Shown here piece after piece: positions 24,719-33,466 of a stretch of 64,000 nucleotides of DNA (its first letter is position 1; every line of letters begins with the position of its first letter). The notes beneath the pieces are model-generated. The model was not told the DNA's origin, did not search any database, and saw nothing but the letters and a program-made list of their open reading frames with translations. This DNA is from Chlorobaculum sp. 24CR (GTDB lineage: Bacteria > Bacteroidota > Chlorobiia > Chlorobiales > Chlorobiaceae), in the NCBI RefSeq assembly GCF_004118635.1, contig NZ_SDGU01000061.1, forward strand, positions 1 through 64,000. The letters run 5' to 3'. The position numbers were made by a program, and so were the translations under genes.

Positions 24719-27700
24719 ATGAAGGTATAGCCGGGAGGCTTGCAAAGCAGTTTATCAACTCGAAGATAACGCCGCTTCTCATGCTGGCCGCTCTTCTGGT
24801 CGGCATCATGGCGACGTTCATGACGCCGCGCGAAGAGGAGCCGCAGATCGTCGTACCGATGGTCGATATTTACATCCCCTATCCCGGCGCGACCGCCGCC
24901 GAGGTGCAGGAGCGCGTGGCCAAGCCTGTCGAACGCTCCGTGACCGAAATCAAGGGAGTCGATTATGTCTATTCGACCTCGATGCCCGATTTCGCCCTTG
25001 TGACTGTTCGCTACAAGGTTGGCGAGAGCGCCGAGGAGAGCATGGTCAAGCTCTGGGCCACCCTGATGAAATACATGGACAAGATGCCGCCCGGCGCGCA
25101 GATGCCGCTCATCAAAAAGGTCTCCATCGACGACGTGCCGGTGCTCAATCTCACCTTCTGGAGCAAGGACAAGAGTCCGTACGAGCTTCGCCGGATCGCC
25201 GTCAGCGTGGCCGACCAGCTCAAGCAGACCCAGAATATCGGCGACGTCGAGATCAAGGGGGGGCTGAAACGCCAGATCAGGGTGCAGCTCGACAAGGGCA
25301 AGCTGATGCGTTTCAACATCACGCCGCTCCAGATCGCCCGCCAGATCCAGAGCACCAACAGCCAGATGACTTCGGGTGATTTCAAGGACTTCAACGAAAA
25401 TATCGTTGTCAAGTCGGGCAAATTCCTGCAAAGCAAGGAGGATGTCGGTAACATCGTGGTTGGCATCTACGGCGTCGCGCCGGTGACGCTGAAAGATGTG
25501 GCCACCATCACTGATGGCCCGGAAGAGGTCAACAACTACGCCGCATTCGGTTGGGGCGCGGCCTCCGGCGAGAAGGACAAGTCGGACTATCCCGCCGTGA
25601 CGCTCACGGTCGCCAAGAAGCAGGGCACCGACGCCACCGCGCTTGCCGACAAGGTTCTGGAGAAGGTTGACGGCATGAAAGGCTCGGTCATTCCTGCCGA
25701 TGTGACCGTCACCGAAACGAGGAACTATGGCGAGACCGCTTCGGAAAAAGTGTTCACGCTGCTCGAACACCTCATCATGGCGGTAGTCGCCGTGACGATC
25801 GTGGTCGGCTTCTTCCTCGGCTGGCGCGGTGCGCTGGTGGTCTTCATGTCGGTGCCGATCACCTTTGCGCTTACGCTGCTGGTTTACTTCCTGCTCGATT
25901 ACACGCTCAACCGGGTGACGCTCTTCGCGCTCATCTTTGTGACCGGCATTGTGGTTGACGACTCGATCATCATCGCCGAGAACATTCACCGCCACTTCGC
26001 CATGAAGCGCCAGCCGCGCCTCCAGGCGGCCATCACGGCCATCAGCGAAGTCGGCAACCCGACGATTCTGGCTACCTTCACCGTCATCGCGGCGGTGCTG
26101 CCGATGGTCTTCGTCTCCGGCCTGATGGGTCCCTACATGAGCCCCATGCCGATCGGCGCTTCGATGGCGATGATCTTCTCGCTCCTGGTCGCGCTCATCG
26201 CCACGCCGTGGCTCTCGTTCCGCCTGCTCAAGTCCGACGAGGGCAATCACGAGGAGTACGACATCAAGAAGACCGGTTACTACAAAATGTTCGACAAGGT
26301 GCTGACCCCCTTCATCGACAGCACCTTCAAGACCTGGCTGGCTTTCGGCGTGGTTGGCCTGATGCTGGCCGGCGCGATCGCCATGGTTCCTCTCAAGATG
26401 GTGGAGATGAAGATGCTGCCGTTCGACAACAAGAACGAGTTCCAGGTCATCATCGACTTGCCGGAGGGCACGGCGCTCGAGCGCACGGCCCAGGTGGCCA
26501 AGGAGATTTCCGGTTATCTGAAAACCGTGCCGGAGGTGCAGAGCAGCCAGTACTACGTCGGCGTCAACGCGCCGATCAACTTCAACGGTCTGGTGCGCCA
26601 CTACTATCTGCGCCGTGGCGACAATATGGCCGATATCCAGGTGAACCTGGTGCACAAGGGCGACCGCAGCGCGCAGAGCCACGACATCGCCAAGCGCGTG
26701 CGTTCCGGTGTGCAACAGATAGCTAACAGGTATGGCGCCAACGCCAAGATCGTCGAAATTCCGCCAGGTCCGCCGGTGCTCTCCACCATCGTGGCCGAAA
26801 TTTACGGCCCCGACGAGGCGTCGCGCGTCGCTCTGGCCAAAGAGGTCAAAAAGGCGTTCGCTTCGACTCCCGGTGTGGTTGACGTTGACTGGATGGTCGA
26901 GGCTGACCAGAAGGTTTACGACCTGGTGATTAACAAGGAGCGGGCCGCCTTCCGTGGCGTGACTCCGGAGCAGATCGCCCACACCCTGCGCATGTCGCTG
27001 GCGGGCGTCGATGTCGGCATCGTGCACCTGCCGGACGAACTCGAACCGGTCACGATCCAGCTTCGCCTGCCGAAGGCCGACCGCACTTCGCTGAAGGACT
27101 TGTCCAACATCTTCGTACAGTCGCAGGGGATGAACTCCCTGACCACGAGGCTTCGCCCCGGCCAGCAGATTCCGCTCTCCGAGCTGGTGACGATCAAGGA
27201 GAAAATCCAGGACAAGAGCCTCTTCCGCAAAGACCTGAAGGATGTGGTTTACGTGACCGCCGACGTGGCGGGCGTGACCGAAAGTCCGGTCTATGCGATG
27301 CTCGAACTCGACAAAAAGATCGAGGCGATCAAGACGCCCGGCGGCTACAAGGTCAGCCCGCTCTACACCGCGCCACCCAAGACCGGCGACAAGCCCGCCC
27401 TGAAGTGGGACGGCGAGTGGCAGATCACCTTCGAGGTGTTCCGCGACCTCGGCACGGCCTTCGCCGTGGTGCTGGTCATCATCTACATGCTGATTATCGG
27501 CTGGTTCCAGTCCTTCAAGACGCCGCTCATCATGATGATCTCGATTCCGCTGAGCCTGGTCGGCATCATTCCCGGCCACTTCATCCACCACGCTTTCTTT
27601 ACGGCCACGAGCATGATCGGCATGATCGCGCTTGCGGGCATCATGGTGAGGAACGCGGTGCTGCTCATCGACTTCATCCAGATTCGCCGCGACGACGGAA

Positions 27701-27948
27701 TCGGGCTGAAGCAGGCGGTCATCGAGTCGGCGGCGGTCAGAACCCGCCCGATCATTCTGACCTCCGGCGCGGTGGTTATCGGTTCGGTGGTTATGCTTTT
27801 TGATCCTATCTTCCAAGGTTTGGCCATCTCGCTCATCTGGGGCGGTGTGCTCTCGACCATCCTGACGCTGGTTGTCGTGCCGCTGGTTTACTACCTGAGC
27901 GAAAAGAAGGGCGAGAAAAAGAGGCTCGAAAACATGAAGTCGGCATAA
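24715..27948 (+). CDS. RND-family efflux pump, inner membrane subunit
   Basis: 1077 residues with the AcrB plan: TM1 (TPLLMLAALLVGIMATF), large periplasmic loop, TM2-6, second loop, TM8-12. The TM4 proton relay has the Asp-Asp pair of drug-type (HAE) pumps (GIVVDDSIIIAEN) rather than the single Asp of metal (HME) pumps. At the TM10 position usually Lys (KNA) there is Arg (IMVRNAVLLIDF). N-terminal TFMTPREEEP and IEIPGPPVLSTIVAEIYG are familiar RND blocks. The substrate is unknown; with the CstR-like repressor a sulfur-related substrate is plausible. Confidence 0.92.
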   Translation: MNEGIAGRLAKQFINSKITPLLMLAALLVGIMATFMTPREEEPQIVVPMVDIYIPYPGATAAEVQERVAKPVERSVTEIKGVDYVYSTSMPDFALVTVRYKVGESAEESMVKLWATLMKYMDKMPPGAQMPLIKKVSIDDVPVLNLTFWSKDKSPYELRRIAVSVADQLKQTQNIGDVEIKGGLKRQIRVQLDKGKLMRFNITPLQIARQIQSTNSQMTSGDFKDFNENIVVKSGKFLQSKEDVGNIVVGIYGVAPVTLKDVATITDGPEEVNNYAAFGWGAASGEKDKSDYPAVTLTVAKKQGTDATALADKVLEKVDGMKGSVIPADVTVTETRNYGETASEKVFTLLEHLIMAVVAVTIVVGFFLGWRGALVVFMSVPITFALTLLVYFLLDYTLNRVTLFALIFVTGIVVDDSIIIAENIHRHFAMKRQPRLQAAITAISEVGNPTILATFTVIAAVLPMVFVSGLMGPYMSPMPIGASMAMIFSLLVALIATPWLSFRLLKSDEGNHEEYDIKKTGYYKMFDKVLTPFIDSTFKTWLAFGVVGLMLAGAIAMVPLKMVEMKMLPFDNKNEFQVIIDLPEGTALERTAQVAKEISGYLKTVPEVQSSQYYVGVNAPINFNGLVRHYYLRRGDNMADIQVNLVHKGDRSAQSHDIAKRVRSGVQQIANRYGANAKIVEIPPGPPVLSTIVAEIYGPDEASRVALAKEVKKAFASTPGVVDVDWMVEADQKVYDLVINKERAAFRGVTPEQIAHTLRMSLAGVDVGIVHLPDELEPVTIQLRLPKADRTSLKDLSNIFVQSQGMNSLTTRLRPGQQIPLSELVTIKEKIQDKSLFRKDLKDVVYVTADVAGVTESPVYAMLELDKKIEAIKTPGGYKVSPLYTAPPKTGDKPALKWDGEWQITFEVFRDLGTAFAVVLVIIYMLIIGWFQSFKTPLIMMISIPLSLVGIIPGHFIHHAFFTATSMIGMIALAGIMVRNAVLLIDFIQIRRDDGIGLKQAVIESAAVRTRPIILTSGAVVIGSVVMLFDPIFQGLAISLIWGGVLSTILTLVVVPLVYYLSEKKGEKKRLENMKSA

Positions 27949-27967
27949 CCCAAAAAGGATACATCTG

Positions 27968-28276
27968 ATGAAAATGATCGCCATCATAGGAGACGAACAG
28001 ACCCGTCCGCTGATTCGCAAAATGTTCACGGCGCACCAGGTCAGCCTCTTCAGCAGCATCGCCATCAGGGGTTGCTCATGCGAGTCGGGCGGAGAGCCGG
28101 TCGCCTGGTGGCCTGCGGGCAAGGAGATTCCCACCGCCTACTCGTCGCTCTGCTTCGCCATTCTCGATGACGAGAAAGCGGAGAAGATCATGAGCGACAT
28201 CGAGGCGACTCCTGTCGCCGCTGATCCGGCCTTTCCGGCAAAGGCGTTCATGATGAACGTCGAAAAGATGATCTGA
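27968..28276 (+). CDS. Small PII-like/ferredoxin-fold protein
   Basis: 102 residues. The start MKMIAIIGDEQTRPLIRKMF and alternation of strands and helices suggest a PII- or CutA-like ferredoxin fold, as in small proteins next to RND metal pumps; the family is not certain. There is a Cys-rich loop, RGCSCESGG, near residue 35. It could report or buffer a ligand linked to the pump. It follows the pump gene by 19 bp and precedes the metallo-hydrolase by 11 bp. Confidence 0.65.
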   Translation: MKMIAIIGDEQTRPLIRKMFTAHQVSLFSSIAIRGCSCESGGEPVAWWPAGKEIPTAYSSLCFAILDDEKAEKIMSDIEATPVAADPAFPAKAFMMNVEKMI

Positions 28277-28287
28277 GGAGCGTGGCC

Positions 28288-28935
28288 ATGGGAATGCAGG
28301 TAGAGCAGATCAGGACGGGCGGAGATCGCAATTTCGGCTATCTCTGCTCGGACGAGGCGACTGGCGAGGCGTTCGCCGTCGATCCGTCGTACTCGCCGGA
28401 AGCGGTGGTCGATGCCGCCGCCCGGCGCGGCTGGCGGCTTGTCCACGCTTTCTGCACCCACGGCCACGGCGACCACACCAACGGTAACGAGGAGTTCGAG
28501 CGGCTGACCGGGTTGCGGGCGCTGCTCTTCGGCGATCGCGACGCCCGGTCGGGAATCGAGGTGGCGCACGGCGCGCGCTTTCCGCTCGGCGAGGGCGGCG
28601 TCGAAGTCATCCACACCCCCGGCCATACGCCGGACTCGATCTGCCTCTTGGCTGGCGACGCGCTCTTTACGGGCGACACGCTCTTTGTGGGCAAGGTCGG
28701 CGGCACGTGGAGCGAGGCCGATGCGTGGCAGGAGTACCATTCGCTGCACGAGCGGCTGATGACGTTGCCGGAGGCGACCAGAGTATTTGCCGGCCATGAT
28801 TACGGCGTCGCGCCAACTTCGTCCATCAGCAGGGAAAAAACTACGAACCCCTTTTTGCTGCAACCTGACGTAGAATCGTTTATCGGCCTGAAAAACAACT
28901 GGGCTGCGTACAAAAAAGCGCACGGTATTCGTTGA
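28288..28935 (+). CDS. MBL-fold metallo-hydrolase, ETHE1/persulfide-dioxygenase-like
   Basis: 215 residues from ATG 28288, which has GAGGAG 7 bp upstream; GTG 28282 is too close to that SD. The metal motif is THGHGDHTNG (residue 57), then IHTPGHTPDSICLL and GDALFTGDTLFVGKVGG with the bridging Asp. Near the C-terminus GHDYG plus SSISREKTTNPFLL matches the HDY...S...EK...NP block of ETHE1-type persulfide dioxygenases and glyoxalase II relatives. The short enzyme lacks a rhodanese domain. In an anaerobe an O2-dependent dioxygenase would be for detoxification or have another acceptor. Last gene of the operon. Confidence 0.75.
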   Translation: MGMQVEQIRTGGDRNFGYLCSDEATGEAFAVDPSYSPEAVVDAAARRGWRLVHAFCTHGHGDHTNGNEEFERLTGLRALLFGDRDARSGIEVAHGARFPLGEGGVEVIHTPGHTPDSICLLAGDALFTGDTLFVGKVGGTWSEADAWQEYHSLHERLMTLPEATRVFAGHDYGVAPTSSISREKTTNPFLLQPDVESFIGLKNNWAAYKKAHGIR

Positions 28936-29121
28936 ATTTTGCCCTGACGGCTTGATTTTTCTCTCTTCTTTGCTTTTCTTATTGGATTAAGCTTTTTAGG
29001 GTTTTTGCCCCGTAGCGTGCCTTCCTTACAGTCGCAACATTCTGACACAGCTTCTACGCTATTAGTTTTCAAGCAATAGTAACGGGACAGTCTGTCCTTT
29101 TTTAAACGAGAGAACATCGAT

Positions 29122-29568
29122 ATGGATCAGCTCATCACCTTAAGGACCCTTCCGGTTTCCGCCCTCATGCAGAAGGATTACCATACCATCAAGGGCAGTT
29201 CGACCGTTGCCGAAGCGTTGCAGCTCATGAAAAAGAGCGGCGAGAGCGGTCTGGTGGTCGAGCCTCGCAACGAGGATGATTGCTACGGCATCGTGACCGA
29301 AAAGGACATTCTCGAAAAAGTGATCGATCCGGGTGAAGACCTGCATCGTGATCCCTGGAACACGCCGGTTTTTCAGATCATGAGCAAGCCGATCATCAGC
29401 ATCAATCCGAGCATGAGGATCAAGTACGCGCTTCGCCTCATGAAGCGCACCAACGTTCGCCGACTCACCGTCATGGAGGGCAACAAGGTCATCGGCGTAC
29501 TCAACATGACCGACGTCCTGCACGCCGTCGAGGAGCTTCCGGCGCACGACGACCATATCGCCCTGTAA
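29122..29568 (+). CDS. Tandem CBS-domain protein
   Basis: 148 residues carrying two CBS motifs: [19 protein letters not shown] with [13 protein letters not shown], and [19 protein letters not shown] with [19 protein letters not shown]. The second repeat ends in the typical G-V-L-N-x-T-D-L pattern. It is a stand-alone energy- or nucleotide-sensing regulatory protein that binds adenylate ligands; no partner domain is fused. It lies alone in front of the succinate dehydrogenase/fumarate reductase genes with 131 bp between. Confidence 0.85.
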   Translation: MDQLITLRTLPVSALMQKDYHTIKGSSTVAEALQLMKKSGESGLVVEPRNEDDCYGIVTEKDILEKVIDPGEDLHRDPWNTPVFQIMSKPIISINPSMRIKYALRLMKRTNVRRLTVMEGNKVIGVLNMTDVLHAVEELPAHDDHIAL

Positions 29569-29665
29569 GCCTCTGCCCGCTGTTGACCGGGGTTCAGCCG
29601 GGGCAGTTTCAATCATGAAAGCACGGGCGCCGCTTTTGGCGGTCGGCCCTTTTTCCAACCAGCCA

Positions 29666-29687
29666 GCCTGCCGTCCGGCAGACAGGC
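29666..29687. repeat. Inverted repeat in the sdhA leader
   Basis: GCCTGCCG-TCC-GGCAGACAGGC forms a near-perfect hairpin with one bulge, immediately ahead of the sdhA gene. It has no following T run, so it looks more like a short dispersed intergenic repeat or leader structure than a terminator. Confidence 0.5.
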
Positions 29688-29705
29688 AAGGATTTCCGAT
29701 TGTTT

Positions 29706-31409
29706 ATGAAACCATTTGATATCGTCATCGTCGGTGGTGGCGGTTCCGGACTTTATGCGGCCATGGAGGCCATGAAGACCAATCCGAACCTGAATATCGC
29801 CGTGCTTTCAAAGGTCTATCCGAACCGCTCCCACACCTCGGCGGCGCAGGGCGGGGCCAACGCGGCGCTGGCCAACAAGGCAAAGGACGACACGGTCGAG
29901 ATGCACATTTTCGATACCATCAAGGGCAGCGACTATCTGGCTGACCAGGATGCCGTCGAGGTGCTCTGTTCCGAAGCTCCCAAGATCATTCGCGAGCTCG
30001 ACAACATGGGCACGCCCTGGTCGAGGATGGATGACAAGACCATTGCCCAGCGTCCCTTCGGCGGCGCGGGCCGTCCCCGCTGCTGCTACTGCGCCGACAA
30101 GACCGGCCACACCATTCTCCAGACTCTTTACGAACAGTGCCTGCGCAAGGGGGTCTTTTTCTTCAACGAATATTTCGCGCTTGATCTCTCGCTTGACGGC
30201 AGCCGTTCCCGCGGCCTGATCGCCATGAACATGAAGACCGGCAAGGTCGAGGCGTTCCCGGCAAAGACGGTCATTTTCGCCACCGGCGGTTATGCCAAGA
30301 TGTACTGGAACCGCTCCAGCAACGCGGCGGGCAACACCGGCGACGGTCAGGCCATCGCCTACCGCGCGGGCATTCCGCTCAAGGATATGGAGTTCGTGCA
30401 GTTCCACCCCACCGGCCTGCGTAAAAGCGGCCTGCTGGTGACCGAGGGCGCGCGCGGCGAGGGCGGTTACCTGGTCAACGCGGAGGGCGAGCGCTTCATG
30501 AAGCGCTATGCTCCCGAAAAGATGGAGCTTGGCCCGCGCGACCTGGTTTCCCGTTCGCTTGAAACCGAAATTCTTGAAGGGCGCGGCTTCGACAGCCCGG
30601 CTGGCAAATACCTGCATCTCGACCTCCGCCATCTCGGCGCGGATATCATCAAGTCGCGCCTTCCGCAGATTCGCGAGATGTGTATGTACTTTGAGGGCGT
30701 CGATCCGATCGAGGAGCCGGTGCCGGTCAGGCCGACGGCTCACTACTCGATGGGCGGCATCGATACCGACAACTTCGGACGCACCATCATGGAGGGTGTT
30801 TACGCCGCCGGTGAGTGCGGCTGCGTGTCGGTGCATGGCGCGAACCGTCTTGGCGGCAACTCGCTGCTCGACATTCTGGTGTTCGGACGCATCACCGGGC
30901 GGGCCGCCGCCGAAGAGGCCGGCAAGTTCAATCCCTCCGCCATTCCCGCCTCCGAAGTCACCGACAAGGAGCAGGAGCTGCGCAGCTTCATGCAGCCGCG
31001 CGGCCATTACGAACGCTACGGTACCTTGCGCGAGGATCTGGGCCATACGCTCGGCGCGAACGTCGGCATCTTCCGTGAAGCCTCGAAGATCAAACAGGGC
31101 ATCGCGGATATTGAAAGCCTCCAGGATCGCTTCCAGCATGTGAGGGTTTTCGATACGGGTGACATCTACAACACCAATCTGCTCCAGGTGCTTGAGCTGA
31201 AGAACATGCTCGACCTGTCCGAAACCGTGGCCGAGGGCGCGCTTTCGAGGGAGGAGAGCCGCGGCTCGCACACCAGGACCGATTTCCCGACGCGCGACGA
31301 CGAGAAGTGGCACAAGCATACCATTTATACATACGAAGGGGGACGCCCGAAGCTCGCCTACAAGCCGGTGACGATGGGACGCTACGAGCTTCAGGAACGA
31401 ACCTATTAA
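29706..31409 (+). CDS. sdhA: Succinate dehydrogenase/fumarate reductase flavoprotein subunit
   Basis: 567 residues from ATG 29706. The FAD-binding dinucleotide motif VGGGGSGLYAAMEAM opens the protein. NRSHTSAAQGG holds the His that covalently binds FAD, and the QFHPTGL, TEGARGEGG, HYSMGGID and GANRLGGNS blocks complete the active site. In green sulfur bacteria this enzyme runs as fumarate reductase in the reverse TCA cycle. It is first in an operon with the iron-sulfur and CCG-domain subunits. TTG 29700 is an alternative start but gives no better context. Confidence 0.93.
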   Translation: MKPFDIVIVGGGGSGLYAAMEAMKTNPNLNIAVLSKVYPNRSHTSAAQGGANAALANKAKDDTVEMHIFDTIKGSDYLADQDAVEVLCSEAPKIIRELDNMGTPWSRMDDKTIAQRPFGGAGRPRCCYCADKTGHTILQTLYEQCLRKGVFFFNEYFALDLSLDGSRSRGLIAMNMKTGKVEAFPAKTVIFATGGYAKMYWNRSSNAAGNTGDGQAIAYRAGIPLKDMEFVQFHPTGLRKSGLLVTEGARGEGGYLVNAEGERFMKRYAPEKMELGPRDLVSRSLETEILEGRGFDSPAGKYLHLDLRHLGADIIKSRLPQIREMCMYFEGVDPIEEPVPVRPTAHYSMGGIDTDNFGRTIMEGVYAAGECGCVSVHGANRLGGNSLLDILVFGRITGRAAAEEAGKFNPSAIPASEVTDKEQELRSFMQPRGHYERYGTLREDLGHTLGANVGIFREASKIKQGIADIESLQDRFQHVRVFDTGDIYNTNLLQVLELKNMLDLSETVAEGALSREESRGSHTRTDFPTRDDEKWHKHTIYTYEGGRPKLAYKPVTMGRYELQERTY

Positions 31410-31424
31410 TCTGAAGGATTTTCA

Positions 31425-32462
31425 ATGAGCGATTCAACGATACAGCATCATGAGGAGAGCCGGGATGTAACCTTCAGGGTTCACCGGTTCAATCCCCAGG
31501 TTGACAGCAAGCCCTATTTCGATGACTACACGATCAAGCTCGAAAAAGGTATTACCGTGCTCAGGGCTCTCGGCTATATCAAGGAGCATGTCGATTCGAC
31601 GCTGACCTTCAGGGCGTTTTGCCAGGCCGGCATCTGCGGCTCCTGCGCCATGAGGATCAACAACATGTCCAAGCTCGCCTGCACCACCCAGGTCTGGGAC
31701 GAACTCGACAAGGCCCGCGAACCAGGCGTCATCAAAATCGAACCGCTTCGGAACCTGCCGCACATCAAGGATCTGGTGGTCGAGATGGATCCGGTGGTCG
31801 GCAAGATGAAGAAGTACTCCAACTGGGTGGACTCCCGGATGCCGGAGGAAGAGTGGGGCAAGAAGGAGTTCCTCGTCTCCGAGGAGGAGTTCCAGGCCTA
31901 CGACAAGGCGACCGACTGTATTTTGTGCGCTTCGTGCGTTTCGGAGTGCACGATTCTGCGGGCGCACAAGGAGTATGTTTCACCCGTGGTGCTGCTCCGC
32001 TCGTTCCGCATGAACGCCGACAGCCGCGACGGCATTCACGACCAGCGTCTGGCCGGTCTGGTGCAGGATCATGGCGTTTGGGACTGTACGCACTGCTACC
32101 GCTGCCAGGAGACCTGCGTCAAGAACATTCCGATCATGGACGCCATCCACGGTATCCGCGAGGACGCCATCGAACGCCGGGGCACCAAGGATACCAGCGG
32201 CGCGCGCCATGCCGAGGCCTTCATGGATGACATCGAGAAGAAGGGGCGCCTTGTCGAGGCCACGCTGCCAATCAGGACCAACGGCATCGGCTGGACGCTC
32301 AAGAACCTTTTGCCGATGGCCTTCAAAATGATACTCAAGCGTCGCACCCCGCCGCCGCCGCCTCTGGTCAAGGCCTCGAAGGGCATTCAATCCCTGCGCA
32401 AGGAGCTGAAGGAGATGGCCAGCCATGTGGCGAAGGATCACGAAAAAAAATCCGGAGAATAA
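31425..32462 (+). CDS. sdhB: Succinate dehydrogenase/fumarate reductase iron-sulfur subunit
   Basis: 345 residues, longer than typical SdhB (~240). The plant-type 2Fe-2S cysteines are in FCQAGICGSCAMRI and MSKLAC, the 4Fe-4S set is CILCASCVSEC and the third cluster set is CTHCYRCQETC. A ~90-residue Lys/Pro-rich C-terminal extension (RRTPPPPPLVKASKG) sets it apart from classical SdhB and agrees with the Thermoplasma/Chlorobi class that pairs with a CCG-type subunit instead of a haem-b anchor. It follows sdhA by 15 bp. Confidence 0.92.
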   Translation: MSDSTIQHHEESRDVTFRVHRFNPQVDSKPYFDDYTIKLEKGITVLRALGYIKEHVDSTLTFRAFCQAGICGSCAMRINNMSKLACTTQVWDELDKAREPGVIKIEPLRNLPHIKDLVVEMDPVVGKMKKYSNWVDSRMPEEEWGKKEFLVSEEEFQAYDKATDCILCASCVSECTILRAHKEYVSPVVLLRSFRMNADSRDGIHDQRLAGLVQDHGVWDCTHCYRCQETCVKNIPIMDAIHGIREDAIERRGTKDTSGARHAEAFMDDIEKKGRLVEATLPIRTNGIGWTLKNLLPMAFKMILKRRTPPPPPLVKASKGIQSLRKELKEMASHVAKDHEKKSGE

Positions 32463-32467
32463 GCAGT

Positions 32468-33319
32468 ATGAAGCGTTACGCCTACTATCAGAGCTGCATC
32501 AACGAGGCGATGACCAAAGAGGTCGATCGCTCGATCGACCTCTGGCAGCATGATCTTGGCATTGAACTGGTCAAGTTGCACGAAAGCGCTTGCTGCGGCG
32601 GCAGCAACCTCGACTATGTGAGTCCCAAGCAGTTCGCGCTGGTCAACGCGCGCAATATCGCCCTGGCCGAAAAGCTGGGCCTCGACCTGATTGTCTCCTG
32701 CAACACCTGCCTGATGACCATCAGAACCGCCAAGAAAAAGCTCGACGAATCGGCTGCATTGCGAGCTGAAGTCAACGAGATTCTCCGCGAAGAGGGGCTC
32801 GAATATCGCGGCACCTCCGATGTGCGCCACCTGCTCTGGGTGCTCATCGACGACGTGGGTCTCGACGTCATTCGCAAGAAGGTGAAGACGCCGCTCTCCA
32901 AACTTCGCATCGCGCCGTTCTACGGCTGCCATATCCTCCGGCCCTCGACCGTGCTCGGCAAGGACGATCCGCTCGAGCCGACCTCGCTCGATCTGTTGCT
33001 CGACGCGCTCGGCGCGAAGTCGATTCCCTACGAGCACAAGAACCGATGCTGCGGCTTCCACACGCTGCTGGTCGCCGAGGAGGAGTCGCTGAACGTGGCC
33101 GCTGAGGCGCTGAAGGAGGCGATGGACGAAAAGGCGGACTTCATCGTCACCCCCTGCCCGCTTTGCCACACCGTGCTGGATGGCTATCAGTCGAAGGCGC
33201 TCAAGAAAAATGGCGTCAAGGGCTCGATTCCGGTCTATCACCTCTCCGAAGTGGTAGGCCTGGCGCTTGGCTACTCCGATCGCCAGCTCGGCATCAAACG
33301 ACATATCGTTACAGCCTGA
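32468..33319 (+). CDS. sdhE: CCG-domain subunit (SdhE/HdrB type) of the SDH/FRD complex
   Basis: 283 residues of the HdrB/SdhE cysteine-rich family: two CCG motifs (SACCGGSNLD near residue 41; NRCCGFHT near 196) and CNTCLMT and PCPLCHTVL cysteine pairs, which bind a noncubane cluster in HdrB. In class-E succinate:quinone reductases this subunit replaces the diheme membrane anchor. It is 5 bp after sdhB. Its presence with sdhAB, and no sdhC/sdhD membrane gene, is consistent with known Chlorobi fumarate reductase. It attaches to the membrane by amphipathic helices or partners not seen here. Confidence 0.88.
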   Translation: MKRYAYYQSCINEAMTKEVDRSIDLWQHDLGIELVKLHESACCGGSNLDYVSPKQFALVNARNIALAEKLGLDLIVSCNTCLMTIRTAKKKLDESAALRAEVNEILREEGLEYRGTSDVRHLLWVLIDDVGLDVIRKKVKTPLSKLRIAPFYGCHILRPSTVLGKDDPLEPTSLDLLLDALGAKSIPYEHKNRCCGFHTLLVAEEESLNVAAEALKEAMDEKADFIVTPCPLCHTVLDGYQSKALKKNGVKGSIPVYHLSEVVGLALGYSDRQLGIKRHIVTA

Positions 33320-33466
33320 TCGATCAGCTTTTACGGGCGCCACGAGAAGGGTGCCCGACTGTTTTAAAATCTGGCTGAAAAAGTGTACTTTTGCACCTGA
33401 TTATGTTAATGTCCACAAGATTTCCGGGACAGCTCTTTTCCCAACATCAATAACCAATCGCACTCC

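Noticed and set aside
24706-28134. A 1142-codon open frame on the minus strand opposite the RND pump gene
   Set aside because: It is the antisense shadow of the pump: high GC at third positions suppresses stops. The product is His/Asp/Glu/Arg-rich with no domain.
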